The notes: generated from the sequence alone by a model not told the origin. Numbered from the stretch's first letter, positions 14,638-24,089 are shown. The stretch: DNA of 64,000 nt from Terracoccus luteus (GCF_003635045.1 NZ_RBXT01000001.1:682001-746000), one strand, 5' to 3'. Made by a program: numbers and translations.

Positions 14638-15663
14638 TCAGTCGAGGGTCACGTAGTCGGCACCCGAGTAGGCACCGCTCGCGAGCTTCTGGCGCTGCAG
14701 CAGCAGGTCGTTGAGCAGGCCCGAGGCGCCGAAGCGGAACCAGTCGGGGCTGAGCCAGTCGTCACCCGCGACCTCGCTGACCATGACGAGGTACTTGACG
14801 GCATCCTTCGTCGTCCGGATGCCGCCGGCGGGCTTGACGCCGACCTGGCGCCCCGTGAGGTCGCGCCAGTCGCGGACCGCCTCGAGCATGACGAGGGTGA
14901 CGGGCAGCGTCGCCGCGGGGGAGACCTTGCCCGTCGAGGTCTTGATGAAGTCGCCACCGGCGAGCATCGACAGGTAGGAGGCGCGGCGCACGTTGTCGTA
15001 GGTGGCCAGCTCACCGGTCTCCATGATGACCTTGAGGTGGGCGTCACCGCAGGCGCGCTTCACCTCGACGATCTGGTCGAACACGGTGAGGTAGTCGCCG
15101 GCGAGGAAGGCGCCGCGGTCGATGACCATGTCGATCTCGTCGGCGCCGGCGCGCACGGCGTCCTGCGTGTCGGCGAGCTTGACGGCCAGGCTCGCCCGGC
15201 CGGAGGGGAAGGCGGTGGCCACGGCGGCCACGTGCAGGCCGGTGTCGCCCAGGGCCTCGCGCGCGGTCGCGACCATGTCGCCGTAGACGCAGACGGCGGC
15301 CGGGCGGGGCGTGCTCGGGTCGGTGGGGTCGGGCACGAGGGCCTTGGCGCAGAGCGAGCGCACCTTGCCGGGGGTGTCGGAGCCCTCGAGGGTCGTCAGG
15401 TCGATCATGCCGATGGCGGTGTCGATCGCCCACGCCTTCGAGGTCGTCTTGACCGACCGGGTGCCGAGGGCGGCGGCGCGAGCCTCGTTGCCGACCTGGT
15501 CGACCCCTGGCAGCGCGTGCAGCCAGCCCGTCAGCGCGCGGTTGGTGAGCCGCGAGACCCCGAGCACCTCACGCGCGACGGTGACGGCGTCGCCGCCGTG
15601 GCCGGCGTCACGGCCGGTGCCGGGCTGGGGGTCCGTGCTGGTCCGGGCGGGGCTCATAGTCAC
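14638..15663 (-). CDS. deoC: Deoxyribose-phosphate aldolase
   Basis: A 341-residue class I aldolase that splits 2-deoxyribose-5-phosphate into glyceraldehyde-3-phosphate and acetaldehyde. The Schiff-base region GGDFIKTSTGK is near residue 239 and the second lysine in VGVKPAGGIRT near 277; EIDMVIDRG is also present. It is of the longer DeoC class. GTG 15663 is chosen because TAGACT (15670-15675 on the reverse strand) lies 6 bases ahead; ATG 15657 is an alternative two codons in. It heads the deoC-ALDH-ALDH-like-kinase operon. Confidence 0.95.
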   Translation of the reverse strand: MTMSPARTSTDPQPGTGRDAGHGGDAVTVAREVLGVSRLTNRALTGWLHALPGVDQVGNEARAAALGTRSVKTTSKAWAIDTAIGMIDLTTLEGSDTPGKVRSLCAKALVPDPTDPSTPRPAAVCVYGDMVATAREALGDTGLHVAAVATAFPSGRASLAVKLADTQDAVRAGADEIDMVIDRGAFLAGDYLTVFDQIVEVKRACGDAHLKVIMETGELATYDNVRRASYLSMLAGGDFIKTSTGKVSPAATLPVTLVMLEAVRDWRDLTGRQVGVKPAGGIRTTKDAVKYLVMVSEVAGDDWLSPDWFRFGASGLLNDLLLQRQKLASGAYSGADYVTLD

Positions 15664-15857
15664 CCCGGGAGTCTAGCCGCGCCCCCGCGCCCGCCCTGCC
15701 GTCCGCGCCTCCGCCGCCGAGAGAGGCGCGAGAGGAGCGAGCGCCGACGGGCGCCGGGTCCGTGCCCGTGAGGACGCGCGGGCCGTGAGACAGTCGAGAC
15801 CGGACAGCGCGCGCGGTCGGGTGCGCGCGACGGAGCAGAGCACGGCGGAGGCAAGCG

Positions 15858-16496
15858 GTGGGGACGACGAGCAGCCCGGATGCCGGTGACCGCCTCAGCG
15901 TGGACGGCAAGGCCCTGCGGCCCGGCTCGGCGACCGTCGTCGGGGTCGTCTGTGTCGTCGCGTCGCTGCTGCTGCTCGTGCCGGCGGTGCGCCGCCCGGG
16001 CGCCAACCTCGTGCTCATCGCGTCGGTCGTGCTCGCCCTCGTGCTCGTGTGGCTCTTCGTCGTGCGGCCCTGCGCCCGGCTGGGGCGGGAGGGCATCACC
16101 CTCGTCAACCCGCTGCGCACGGTCGAGCTGACCTGGCCGGTCATCACCGAGGTGCGCTCGAAGTGGGCCCTGGAGCTTGTCGCCGACGGGAGGCGCTTCA
16201 CGGCGTGGGGCGTCCCGGCCGACCCCAAGCGGCCCAAGTACGGGCGCGACCTGCTGCTCATGGGCACCAACCGGGTCAGGGGCGGCACACCGGCCGGTCA
16301 GGCCGCCGGCGCGGCGTCACCGCGGCGCAAGGTGGAGGCGCAGACCGTGGCCGCCGAGGTCGAGGCGCGCATGGCGGCCGACCGTCGCCGCAAGGACGGG
16401 CGCACCGCGCGCATCGCCGAGCAGAGCTGGGACCCGGTCGCGGTCGGGGTGCTCGCGGCCGCCGTCGCGTTCCTCGTCGTCGCCCTCGTCGTCTGA
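15858..16496 (+). CDS. Membrane PH-domain-like protein
   Basis: A 212-residue membrane protein. Two N-terminal hydrophobic helices (about residues 25-47 and 51-70) precede a PH-like beta domain with LGREGITLVNPLRTVELTWP and VITEVRSKWALELV; after a basic linker there is a C-terminal transmembrane helix (last ~20 residues). This layout is common among actinobacterial bPH-type proteins of unknown role, similar to the one encoded near birA in mycobacteria. GTG 15858 has GGAGGC a few bases upstream. It converges with the phosphosugar mutase gene. Confidence 0.8.
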   Translation: MGTTSSPDAGDRLSVDGKALRPGSATVVGVVCVVASLLLLVPAVRRPGANLVLIASVVLALVLVWLFVVRPCARLGREGITLVNPLRTVELTWPVITEVRSKWALELVADGRRFTAWGVPADPKRPKYGRDLLLMGTNRVRGGTPAGQAAGAASPRRKVEAQTVAAEVEARMAADRRRKDGRTARIAEQSWDPVAVGVLAAAVAFLVVALVV

Positions 16497-16517
16497 GCGG
16501 GACGGCCGGCCGAGGCG

Positions 16518-18254
16518 TCAGTCGAGCGCGGTCAGCCGTTCGAGCTCGATGCGCAGCGCCGCGAGGCGGTCGGTGGCGCGGGCTCGAGCGACGCCGAGCG
16601 ACCCGGCATCCTCGACCGGCTCGACGACCTCGAGGTACACCTTGACCTTGGGCTCGGTGCCGCTCGGGCGCACGATGGCGCGCGAGCCGTCGACGAGCAG
16701 CAGGCGCAGGCCCTCGGTGGGGGGGAGCCCGCCGTCGCCGCGCGCGAGGTCGTCGACGTGGTCGACGGCCACGCCCGCGATCTCGGTGGGGCGGGCCTCG
16801 CGCAGCCGGGTCATGAGCGCGTCGGTCTGCGCGAGGTCGGCGACGCGCACCGAGAAGGAGTCGGTGGCGTGCACGCCGAGCTCGGTGGCGAGGTCGTCGA
16901 GCAGGTCGAGCAGGGTGCGCCCCTGCGCCTTCTGCTGCGCGGCCAGCTCGGCGAGCATGAGGGCCGCGCTGACGCCGTCCTTGTCGCGCACCGTCGCCGG
17001 GGCGACGCAGTAGCCGAGGGCCTCCTCGTAGCCGTAGGTGAGGCCGGGCACGCGCGCGATCCACTTGAAGCCCGTGAGGGTCTCCTCGTGCCGGATGCCG
17101 CTCGCCGCGGCGAGCGCGGACAGCTGGCGTGAGCTGACGATCGAGCAGGCGAAGACGGCGTCGGCGATGGCGTCGTCGCGGCGCAGGCGGGCGGCGACGT
17201 GGGCCCCGAGGAGGACGCCGACCTCGTCGCCGCGCAGCATGCGCCACCCCCCGGCGGCGGGGTCGTCGACCGCGGCGGCGCACCGGTCGGCGTCGGGGTC
17301 GTTGGCGATGACGAGGTCGGCCCCGACCTCGCGCGCGAGCGCGAGCGCGAGGTCGATGGCGCCGGCCTCCTCCGGGTTGGGGAAGGCGACGGTCGGGAAG
17401 TCGGGGTCGGGCACGGCCTGGGCGTCGACGACGACGGGGGCCTCGAAGCCGGCCCGGACGAAGGCCTCGCTCACGGTGGCGTGACCGACGCCGTGCAGGC
17501 TCGTGTGCACGATCGACAGCCCGCGCGGGCCGCCGGGCTCCACGACGCCGACGACGGCGTCGAGGTACTCCTGCTGCAGCACCTCGCCGAAGGTCTCCCA
17601 GCCCTCGGCGGCGCGAGGGACGTCGGCGACCCGCTGCACGGCGGCGATGCGGGCGGCGATGCCGGCGTCGACGGGCGGCACGATCTGGCTGCCGTCGCCG
17701 AGGTAGACCTTGTAGCCGTTGTCCTGCGGCGGGTTGTGGCTCGCGGTGACCATGACGCCGGCGTCGGCGCCGACGTGGCGCACGGCGAAGGCGAGCACGG
17801 GCGTCGGCAGCGGCTGGGGGAGCAGCAGGGCCCGGCCGCCGGCCGCGACGACGACGGCCGCGGTGTCGCGGGCGAAGACGTCGGAGTTGTAGCGGGCGTC
17901 GTAGCCGATGACGACGACGGGGGCCGGGCCGGCGCCGCCCTCGTCCTGCAGCCACGCGGTGAGTCCGGCGGCGGCGCGCACGACGACGCTGCGGTTCATC
18001 CGGTTGGGGCCGGCACCGATGGCCCCGCGCAGGCCGGCGGTGCCGAACTCGAGCAGGCCCGAGAAGCGGTCGGCCAGCCCGGTCCGGGCTGCGGACGCCT
18101 CCTCACCGTCGCCGGCGGCCCGGGTGAGCAGGTCGTCGAGCTCGGCGCGGGTCGTCGGGTCGGGGTCGTCGTCGCGCCAGGCGCGGACGGCGTCGAGCAG
18201 GGCGTCGGGCACGTCGGTGGTCGGCCGGGAGGTCGCGGTCATCGGCTCGTTCAC
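16518..18254 (-). CDS. Phosphosugar mutase (phosphomannomutase/phosphoglucomutase family; likely phosphopentomutase)
   Basis: A 578-residue alpha-D-phosphohexomutase family enzyme. The phosphoserine loop TASHNPP is near residue 170, the metal loop NDPDADR near 318, the sugar-binding GEEALGY-like region appears as YGYEEALGYC, and the phosphate-binding loop is RPSGTEPKVK near the C-terminus. It overlaps the purine nucleoside phosphorylase stop by 4 bases (GTGA at 18254), so the two are co-translated. The pairing suggests conversion of ribose-1-phosphate or deoxyribose-1-phosphate to the 5-phosphate, as for PmmB beside DeoD in mycobacteria. The substrate is inferred, not proven. Confidence 0.9.
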   Translation of the reverse strand: MNEPMTATSRPTTDVPDALLDAVRAWRDDDPDPTTRAELDDLLTRAAGDGEEASAARTGLADRFSGLLEFGTAGLRGAIGAGPNRMNRSVVVRAAAGLTAWLQDEGGAGPAPVVVIGYDARYNSDVFARDTAAVVVAAGGRALLLPQPLPTPVLAFAVRHVGADAGVMVTASHNPPQDNGYKVYLGDGSQIVPPVDAGIAARIAAVQRVADVPRAAEGWETFGEVLQQEYLDAVVGVVEPGGPRGLSIVHTSLHGVGHATVSEAFVRAGFEAPVVVDAQAVPDPDFPTVAFPNPEEAGAIDLALALAREVGADLVIANDPDADRCAAAVDDPAAGGWRMLRGDEVGVLLGAHVAARLRRDDAIADAVFACSIVSSRQLSALAAASGIRHEETLTGFKWIARVPGLTYGYEEALGYCVAPATVRDKDGVSAALMLAELAAQQKAQGRTLLDLLDDLATELGVHATDSFSVRVADLAQTDALMTRLREARPTEIAGVAVDHVDDLARGDGGLPPTEGLRLLLVDGSRAIVRPSGTEPKVKVYLEVVEPVEDAGSLGVARARATDRLAALRIELERLTALD

Positions 18255-19087
18255 GCGATCCTCCGCACGACCTCGGAGAGGAGCCAGCCGCAGCGCTCGG
18301 CCGCGGCCCGGCCGGCCTCGAGCACCTCCTCGTGGCTGAGGGGGACCGGCGAGATGCCGGCGGCGAGGTTCGTCACGAGCGAGATGCCGAGGACGTCGAG
18401 GCCGACCTGGCGGGCGGCGATGGCCTCGAGGCTCGTCGACATGCCGACGAGGTCGCCGCCGAGGACCTTGGCCATGCGCACCTCGGCCGGGGTCTCGTAG
18501 TGCGGCCCGCGGAACTGGACGTAGACGCCCTCGTCGAGGCCGGGGTCGACCTCGCGGGCGATCTCGCGCAGCCGCGGTGTGTAGAGGTCGGTGAGGTCGA
18601 CGAAGTTCGCGCCCTCGACGGGGGAGTGGGCGGTGAGGTTGATGTGGTCGCGGATGAGGACCGGGGTCCCGGGCGACCAGTCGGGGTTGAGACCGCCACA
18701 CCCGTTCGTGAGGACCACCGACCGGCATCCGGCCGCCTTGGCGGTGCGCACGGCGTGCACGACGGCGCGCACCCCGCGGCCCTCGTAGAAGTGGGTGCGG
18801 GTGCCGAAGACGAGGGCGCGGCGGCCGGTGTCGCCGACCGCGACCGAGCGCATGCTGCCGGAGTGGCCGGCTACGGCGGCGCGGTGGAAGCCCGGCACGT
18901 CGTCGTTCTCGACGGTCGCCAGCGTCTCGCCGACGAGGTCGGCGGTCTGGCCCCAGCCGGAGCCGAGGACGAGGGCGACGTCGTGGCGTTCGGCCCCGGT
19001 GCGCTCGGCGATGACGGAGGCCGCGAGGGAGGCGACCTCGAACGGGTCGGTGGTGGGGTCGCCGAGGTCGGGGGCAGCGGTAGTCAC
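18251..19087 (-). CDS. Purine nucleoside phosphorylase
   Basis: A 278-residue trimeric-type purine nucleoside phosphorylase that cleaves inosine and guanosine with phosphate to base and ribose-1-phosphate. Visible landmarks are LGSGWGQ near residue 42, AGHSG near 73, the central VLTNGCGGLN near 126, the FRGPHYETPAE signature near 195 and VGMSTSLEA near 220. GTG 19087 has TAGAGT 7 bases ahead on the reverse strand, a leaderless start. It is first in a two-gene operon with the phosphosugar mutase. Confidence 0.94.
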   Translation of the reverse strand: MTTAAPDLGDPTTDPFEVASLAASVIAERTGAERHDVALVLGSGWGQTADLVGETLATVENDDVPGFHRAAVAGHSGSMRSVAVGDTGRRALVFGTRTHFYEGRGVRAVVHAVRTAKAAGCRSVVLTNGCGGLNPDWSPGTPVLIRDHINLTAHSPVEGANFVDLTDLYTPRLREIAREVDPGLDEGVYVQFRGPHYETPAEVRMAKVLGGDLVGMSTSLEAIAARQVGLDVLGISLVTNLAAGISPVPLSHEEVLEAGRAAAERCGWLLSEVVRRIA

Positions 19088-19169
19088 GTGGCGGACTCTA
19101 TCGACTGGGGGCGGACGCACGAGGGGCTGCCGGGACGGGGCCGTGGGCGGCGGGTGGTTGGATGAGGGG

Positions 19170-20570
19170 GTGATCACGCGTGAGACGGCCGTCGTCATCG
19201 TCGGCGGCGGGCCGGCCGGGTACGAGGCGGCGCTCGTCGCCACCCAGCTCGGGGCGACCGTCACCGTCGTCGAGCGCGACGGCCTCGGCGGGGCCGCGGT
19301 GCTCACCGACTGCGTGCCGAGCAAGGCCCTCGTCGCCACCGCCGGGTTCATGTCGAACCTCGACGTCGCCGAGCGTCTGGGCGTGCGTCTGCAGGACCGC
19401 GAGGGCGACGTCGTGTCCGACGCCGTCGCCAGCGCCGCCACCGTCAACGGCCGCATCCTCGCGCTCGCCACCGCGCAGAGCGACGACATCCGCGCCGGCC
19501 TCGAGAAGGCGGGCGTCCGCTTCGTGCACGGCACCGCGACGGTGCGCTCGCGCGAGCTCGTCGAGGCCCGCACGGCCGACGGGGTCGAGTCGCTGCGCGC
19601 CGACGTCGTGCTCATCGCGACCGGCGCGACGCCCCGCGTGCTCGACACCGCCCGGCCCGACGGCGAGCGCATCCTCACGTGGCAGCAGATCTACGACCTC
19701 ACCGAGCTGCCCGAGCGCATGGTCGTCATCGGCTCCGGCGTCACCGGCGCCGAGCTCGCACAGGCGTTCCTCGGCCTCGGGTCCGAGGTCGTCCTCGTCA
19801 GCTCGCGCGAGCGCGTGCTCCCCGGTGAGGATGCCGATGCCGCCACCGTCATCGAGGACGTCTTCCGCACCCAGGGCATGGAGGTGCTCGGCCGCTCGCG
19901 GGCCGCAGGGGTCGAGCGGACGGCGGACGGCGTCGTCGTCACCCTCGTCGACGGACGCACCGTCGAGGGCAGCCACGCGCTGCTCGCCGTCGGCTCGGTG
20001 CCGCAGACCCGTGACCTCGGCCTCGAGGAGGCCGGGGTCGAGCTCGCCCCGTCGGGGCACATCACCGTCGACCGCGTCTCGCGCACGAGCGTGCCCGGCA
20101 TCTACGCCGCGGGTGACTGCACCGGCGTGCTGCCGCTCGCCTCCGTCGCCGCCATGCAGGGCCGCATCGCCATGTGGCACGCCCTCGGCGACGCCGTCGC
20201 GCCGCTCAACGTCACCGGGGTGGCGGCCAACATCTTCACCGAGCCGGAGATCGCGACCGTGGGCGTCGGGCAGGCGGCCGCCGACGACTCGCCGGAGATC
20301 GAGTCGGTCATGCTGCCGCTGTCGCGCAACCCGCGCGCGAAGATGATGGGGATCACCCACGGTTTCGTGAAGCTGTTCTGCCGCAAGGGTTTCGGCACGG
20401 TGCTCGGCGGCGTCGTCGTCGCCCCCGGCGCCTCCGAGCTGATCTACCCGGTGGCGCTCGCGGTGCAGCACCGCCTCAGCGTCGACCAGGTGGCGAGCAC
20501 CATCACGGTCTACCCGTCGCTGTCGGGATCCATCGCCGAAGCGGCCCGCCAGCTGCACCAGGCGAGCTGA
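19170..20570 (+). CDS. lpdA: NAD(P)H-quinone dehydrogenase, LpdA type
   Basis: A 466-residue FAD/NAD flavoprotein of the pyridine nucleotide-disulfide reductase family. FAD binding is seen at IVGGGPAGYEAAL near residue 9, NAD(P) binding at VIGSGVTGAELA near 192, the second FAD motif at IYAAGDCTG near 312, and the dimerisation domain follows. The redox-active CxxxxC pair is absent: the segment reads GGAAVLTDCVPSK, with one Cys, and the C-terminal His-Pro of lipoamide dehydrogenases is replaced. This pattern matches M. tuberculosis LpdA (Rv3303c), a quinone reductase. GTG 19170 lies 6 bases after TTGGAT. Confidence 0.9.
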   Translation: MITRETAVVIVGGGPAGYEAALVATQLGATVTVVERDGLGGAAVLTDCVPSKALVATAGFMSNLDVAERLGVRLQDREGDVVSDAVASAATVNGRILALATAQSDDIRAGLEKAGVRFVHGTATVRSRELVEARTADGVESLRADVVLIATGATPRVLDTARPDGERILTWQQIYDLTELPERMVVIGSGVTGAELAQAFLGLGSEVVLVSSRERVLPGEDADAATVIEDVFRTQGMEVLGRSRAAGVERTADGVVVTLVDGRTVEGSHALLAVGSVPQTRDLGLEEAGVELAPSGHITVDRVSRTSVPGIYAAGDCTGVLPLASVAAMQGRIAMWHALGDAVAPLNVTGVAANIFTEPEIATVGVGQAAADDSPEIESVMLPLSRNPRAKMMGITHGFVKLFCRKGFGTVLGGVVVAPGASELIYPVALAVQHRLSVDQVASTITVYPSLSGSIAEAARQLHQAS

Positions 20571-20588
20571 GCCGACAGCCGCCGGCGC

Positions 20589-20813
20589 TCAGACGCGCCC
20601 GTCGCCGTCCGGGTCGACGCCGCTCTCGCGGTCGCGCCGCTCGGCCGCCAGGCGGTCCTCCTCGAGGTAGCGGGCGCGCCGCTCGCGGGACAGCCTCTCG
20701 CGCAACCGCTTCTGCAACGGGTAGACGACGGCGGCCACGACGAGCAGAGTGATGAGGGCGCCGACGGAGAATCCCGTCGACTGCTGGGCGGCACCGGCGA
20801 GAGACACGAACAC
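20589..20813 (-). CDS. Small single-pass membrane protein
   Basis: A 74-residue protein with one hydrophobic segment (about residues 17-32, GALITLLVVAAVVYPL) followed by a strongly charged, Arg/Glu-rich cytoplasmic tail. GTG 20813 has CACACT 6 bases upstream on the reverse strand, and codon use is typical, so it looks genuine. I do not recognise a family. Confidence 0.65.
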   Translation of the reverse strand: MFVSLAGAAQQSTGFSVGALITLLVVAAVVYPLQKRLRERLSRERRARYLEEDRLAAERRDRESGVDPDGDGRV

Positions 20814-20861
20814 CCGAGCAGTGTGCCAGAGCGTGCCGCCCGCCCCCGACGAAGGAGCGAC

Positions 20862-21128
20862 ATGAGCGACTGGCTGGCCAAGGCGAAGGACTTCGTCACC
20901 GGCTACCCCGAGAAGGACGTCGACGACACCGACCCGCTGCCCGAGCCCACCCCGTCACCCACCCCGTCACCCGACCCGTCGCCGGGCCCGGTCGACCCGA
21001 CGGACCCCCGACCGGTCGACCCGAGCCTCCCCGGCGGTCCGGGGCCGAGCGAGATCCCGTCGCCGGCCGAGCCCGGCACCGAGCAGGGCCTCCCGGGCGC
21101 CCCGAACCCGAACCTGCCCAACGGCTAG
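20862..21128 (+). CDS. Small proline-rich protein
   Basis: An 88-residue protein starting at ATG 20862, with AAGGAG at 20852-20857. The first ~25 residues (MSDWLAKAKDFVTG onwards) form a short amphipathic segment; the rest is dominated by Pro, Ser, Asp and Gly with PSPTPSPDPSPGP repeats and no membrane segment or signal peptide. The N-terminus faintly resembles the MT0933-type antitoxin family, but no toxin gene is adjacent. It is divergent to the small membrane gene. Function unknown. Confidence 0.6.
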   Translation: MSDWLAKAKDFVTGYPEKDVDDTDPLPEPTPSPTPSPDPSPGPVDPTDPRPVDPSLPGGPGPSEIPSPAEPGTEQGLPGAPNPNLPNG

Positions 21129-21397
21129 CGAAGCGATGGGCCCGCCGGCGAGCGAGGCCAGCGGGACGGAGGGGTCGTGCGCGAGCGAGACCCGGCGGGG
21201 CGGAGGGGCCGTGCGCGAGCGATTCGCCGGCGGCGCCCCGGCAGCGCAGGGCAACGGTCCGTACGAGACGAGGGCGCCGCCCGCGCTCCTGAGCGAGCGG
21301 GCGGCCCCTCCGTCCCGACCCCGTCAGCGCGGTCCGCGCGGTGAGCGCCGGACCGTCCGAGGCAGAGTCAGCGCCGGACGACCGGCGTCACTCGGTG
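21129..21397. repeat. Intergenic region with direct and inverted repeats
   Basis: No gene is evident in these 269 bases. A 21-base direct repeat (21168-21188 and 21202-21222, one mismatch, period 34) has the core GTGCGCGAGCGA, and CGGGACGGAGGGG at 21162-21174 is repeated inverted at 21305-21317. The region lies downstream of two convergent genes and could hold a terminator or decayed repeat element. Confidence 0.6.
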
Positions 21398-23179
21398 TCA
21401 GTCGGAGTCGACGATGGTGGCGAGCACCGCGCCGGCGGTGACGGTCTCGCCGACCGTGGCCGTGAGCCCCGACACGACGCCGGGCTTGTGGGCGGTGATC
21501 GGCTGCTCCATCTTCATCGCCTCGAGCACGACGACGAGGTCGCCGGCGGCCACCGTCGCCCCCTCCTCGACGGCGAGCTTGACGATGGTGCCCTGCATCG
21601 GGGCGGTGAGGGCGTCACCGGACACGGCTGCGCCGCTCTTGGCGCCCGAGCTGCGACGGGGGGCGCGCCGGGGGCGAGTGGTGCCGCCTCCGGACCCACC
21701 GAGCGACAGCTCGCCGGGCAGCGTCACCTCGACGCGCCGGCCGCCGACCTCGACGACCACGGTCTGGCGGGGGGCGGCCGCGTCGCCACCGGCATCCGAC
21801 GGTCCGGCGAACGCCTCGATGGTGTTGTCGAACTCGGTCTCGATCCAACGGGTGTGCACGGTGAACGGGGCGTCGCCCTCGGGGGCGAAGGCCGGGTCGC
21901 GTACGACGGCGCGGTGGAAGGGCAGCACGGTCGGCATGCCGTCGATCTCGAACTCGTCGAGGGCGCGGCGGGCGCGCTCGAGCGCCTGCCGGCGCGTGCG
22001 GCCGGTGACGACGAGCTTGGCCATCATCGAGTCGAAGGCGCCGCCGACGACGTCGCCCTCGAGCACGCCCGAGTCGACGCGCACACCCGGCCCCGACGGC
22101 ATCCGGTAGCGGCTCACCGTGCCGGGCGAGGGCAGGAAGCCGCGGCCGGCGTCCTCGCCGTTGATGCGGAACTCGATGGAGTGGGCGTGGGGCTGCGGGT
22201 CGTCGTAGCCGAGGGGCTCGCCGTCGGCGATGCGGAACTGCTCGCGCACGAGGTCGATGCCGGTGACCTCCTCGCTCACCGGGTGCTCGACCTGCAGGCG
22301 GGTGTTGACCTCGAGGAAGCTGATGTCACCGGCCGGGCCGACGAGGAACTCGCACGTGCCGGCGCCGACGTAGCCGGCCTCGGCGAGGATCGCCTTCGAC
22401 GCACGCAGCAGCTCGGCGTGCTGCTCGTCGGTGAGGAAGGGCGCGGGCGCCTCCTCGACGAGCTTCTGGTTGCGCCGCTGCAGCGAGCAGTCGCGGGTCG
22501 AGACGACGACGACGGTGCCGTGCTGGTCGGCGAGGCACTGGGTCTCGACGTGGCGGGGGTGGTCGAGGAAGCGCTCGACGAAGCACTCGCCGCGGCCGAA
22601 GGCCGACACCGCCTCGCGGACCGCCGAGTCGAACAGCTCGGGGATCTCCTCGATGGTGCGGGCGACCTTGAGGCCGCGACCGCCTCCGCCGTAGGCCGCC
22701 TTGATGGCGACGGGCAGGCCGTGCTCACGGGCGAAGGCGACGACCTCGTCGGCGCCGGCGACCGGATCGGTCGTGCCGGGGACGAGCGGCGCGCCGGCCT
22801 TCGTCGCGATGTGGCGGGCCTTGACCTTGTCGCCGAGGGCGTCGATGGCGGCGGGGCCGGGGCCGATCCACGTCAGGCCCGCGTCGATGACGGCCTGGGC
22901 GAACTCGGCGTTCTCGGCGAGGAACCCGTAGCCGGGGTGCACCGCGTCGGCGCCGGAGCGGCGGGCGACGTCGATGAGCTTGTCCTGGACGAGGTAGCTG
23001 TCGCCGGGGGTCGAGCCCCCGAGGGCGAACGCCTCGTCGGCGACACGGACGTGGAGGGAGTCGCGGTCCGGATCGGCGTACACGGCGACGGAGGTGAGGC
23101 CGGCGTCGGTGCAGGCGCGGGCGATCCGAACGGCGATCTCACCGCGGTTGGCGATGAGGACCTTCGAGATGGGAGCCAT
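21398..23179 (-). CDS. accA3: Acyl-CoA carboxylase alpha subunit (biotin carboxylase + BCCP)
   Basis: A 593-residue fusion of biotin carboxylase and biotin carboxyl carrier protein. The carboxylase part has [10 protein letters not shown] (ATP grasp) near residue 162 and [16 protein letters not shown] near 288; the C-terminal domain carries the biotinylation site EAMKMEQP with the lysine near 555. A basic linker lies at about 490-520. ATG 23179 has TAGGCT 8 bases ahead on the reverse strand. It should supply carboxybiotin to the carboxyltransferase beta subunits at 38525-40120 and 31748-33310, with AccE (38256) as a stabilising subunit and BirA (40144) attaching biotin. Confidence 0.95.
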   Translation of the reverse strand: MAPISKVLIANRGEIAVRIARACTDAGLTSVAVYADPDRDSLHVRVADEAFALGGSTPGDSYLVQDKLIDVARRSGADAVHPGYGFLAENAEFAQAVIDAGLTWIGPGPAAIDALGDKVKARHIATKAGAPLVPGTTDPVAGADEVVAFAREHGLPVAIKAAYGGGGRGLKVARTIEEIPELFDSAVREAVSAFGRGECFVERFLDHPRHVETQCLADQHGTVVVVSTRDCSLQRRNQKLVEEAPAPFLTDEQHAELLRASKAILAEAGYVGAGTCEFLVGPAGDISFLEVNTRLQVEHPVSEEVTGIDLVREQFRIADGEPLGYDDPQPHAHSIEFRINGEDAGRGFLPSPGTVSRYRMPSGPGVRVDSGVLEGDVVGGAFDSMMAKLVVTGRTRRQALERARRALDEFEIDGMPTVLPFHRAVVRDPAFAPEGDAPFTVHTRWIETEFDNTIEAFAGPSDAGGDAAAPRQTVVVEVGGRRVEVTLPGELSLGGSGGGTTRPRRAPRRSSGAKSGAAVSGDALTAPMQGTIVKLAVEEGATVAAGDLVVVLEAMKMEQPITAHKPGVVSGLTATVGETVTAGAVLATIVDSD

Positions 23180-23217
23180 GGGATCGGAGCCTAGCCGTCA
23201 CCGGGTACGCCCCCCAC

Positions 23218-24063
23218 ATGACCTCGACCAGCCCCGTGCCCACCCTGTCCCTCGGCCACGCCTCGAGCCCCGGCCTCGCCGTGCCGCAGCTCGGATTCGG
23301 GGTGTGGGAGGTGCCGGATGCCGACATCGACGCCTCCGTCGGACGTGCCCTCGACGTCGGCTACCGCCACGTCGACACCGCCGCCGCCTACCGCAACGAG
23401 GGCGGCGTCGGTCGTGTCCTCGCCGCCACCGACCTCGACCGTGACGACCTCTTCGTCACGACGAAGCTGTGGAACGACGACCACGCCAGAGCCCGCGACG
23501 CCTTCGAGCGCTCCATGGGTCTGCTCGGCGTCGACGTGCTCGACCTCTACCTCATCCACTGGCCGACGCCGGGGCAGGACGCCTACGTCGACGCGTGGCG
23601 CGCGATGCTCGAGCTGCAGCAGGAGGGTCGGGTCCGCTCGGTCGGCGTCTGCAACTTCCAGCCCCACCACCTGCAGCGGCTCCTCGACGAGACGGGGGTC
23701 CTGCCCTCGATCAACCAGATCGAGCTGAGCCCGTACCTGCAGCAGCGCGAGCTGCGCGCCTTCCACGCCGAGCACGGCATCGTCACCGAGGCGTGGAGCC
23801 CCCTCGCCGTGCGCGCCGGGCTGCTCGACGACCCGGTCGTCACGCGCATCGCCGAGGCGAAGGGCGTCTCCCCGGCCCGTGTCGTGCTGCGCTGGCACAT
23901 CGAGCTGGGCAACGTCGTGCTGACGCGCTCGGTCACCCCGTCGCGCATCGACGAGAACTTCGACCTGTGGGGCTTTGCGCTGGGCGAGGACGAGATGGGC
24001 GAGCTCGAGCAGCTCGACCGCGGCACCCGCACCGGCCCGGACCCCGACGAGTTCGGCGCCTGA
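23218..24063 (+). CDS. Aldo/keto reductase
   Basis: A 281-residue NADPH-dependent aldo/keto reductase (AKR5-like). The catalytic tetrad is visible as VDTAAAY (D and Y), TTKLW (K) and IHWP (H); the barrel ends with the family's SVTPSRIDENF segment. In most relatives the preceding residues are IPKS, the Lys contacting the NADPH 2'-phosphate; here they read LTRS, so cofactor binding may be altered but an Arg could substitute. It is divergent to the carboxylase gene. Confidence 0.92.
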   Translation: MTSTSPVPTLSLGHASSPGLAVPQLGFGVWEVPDADIDASVGRALDVGYRHVDTAAAYRNEGGVGRVLAATDLDRDDLFVTTKLWNDDHARARDAFERSMGLLGVDVLDLYLIHWPTPGQDAYVDAWRAMLELQQEGRVRSVGVCNFQPHHLQRLLDETGVLPSINQIELSPYLQQRELRAFHAEHGIVTEAWSPLAVRAGLLDDPVVTRIAEAKGVSPARVVLRWHIELGNVVLTRSVTPSRIDENFDLWGFALGEDEMGELEQLDRGTRTGPDPDEFGA

Positions 24064-24089
24064 GCCACCGACGGGGCTAGCCTGCGACC

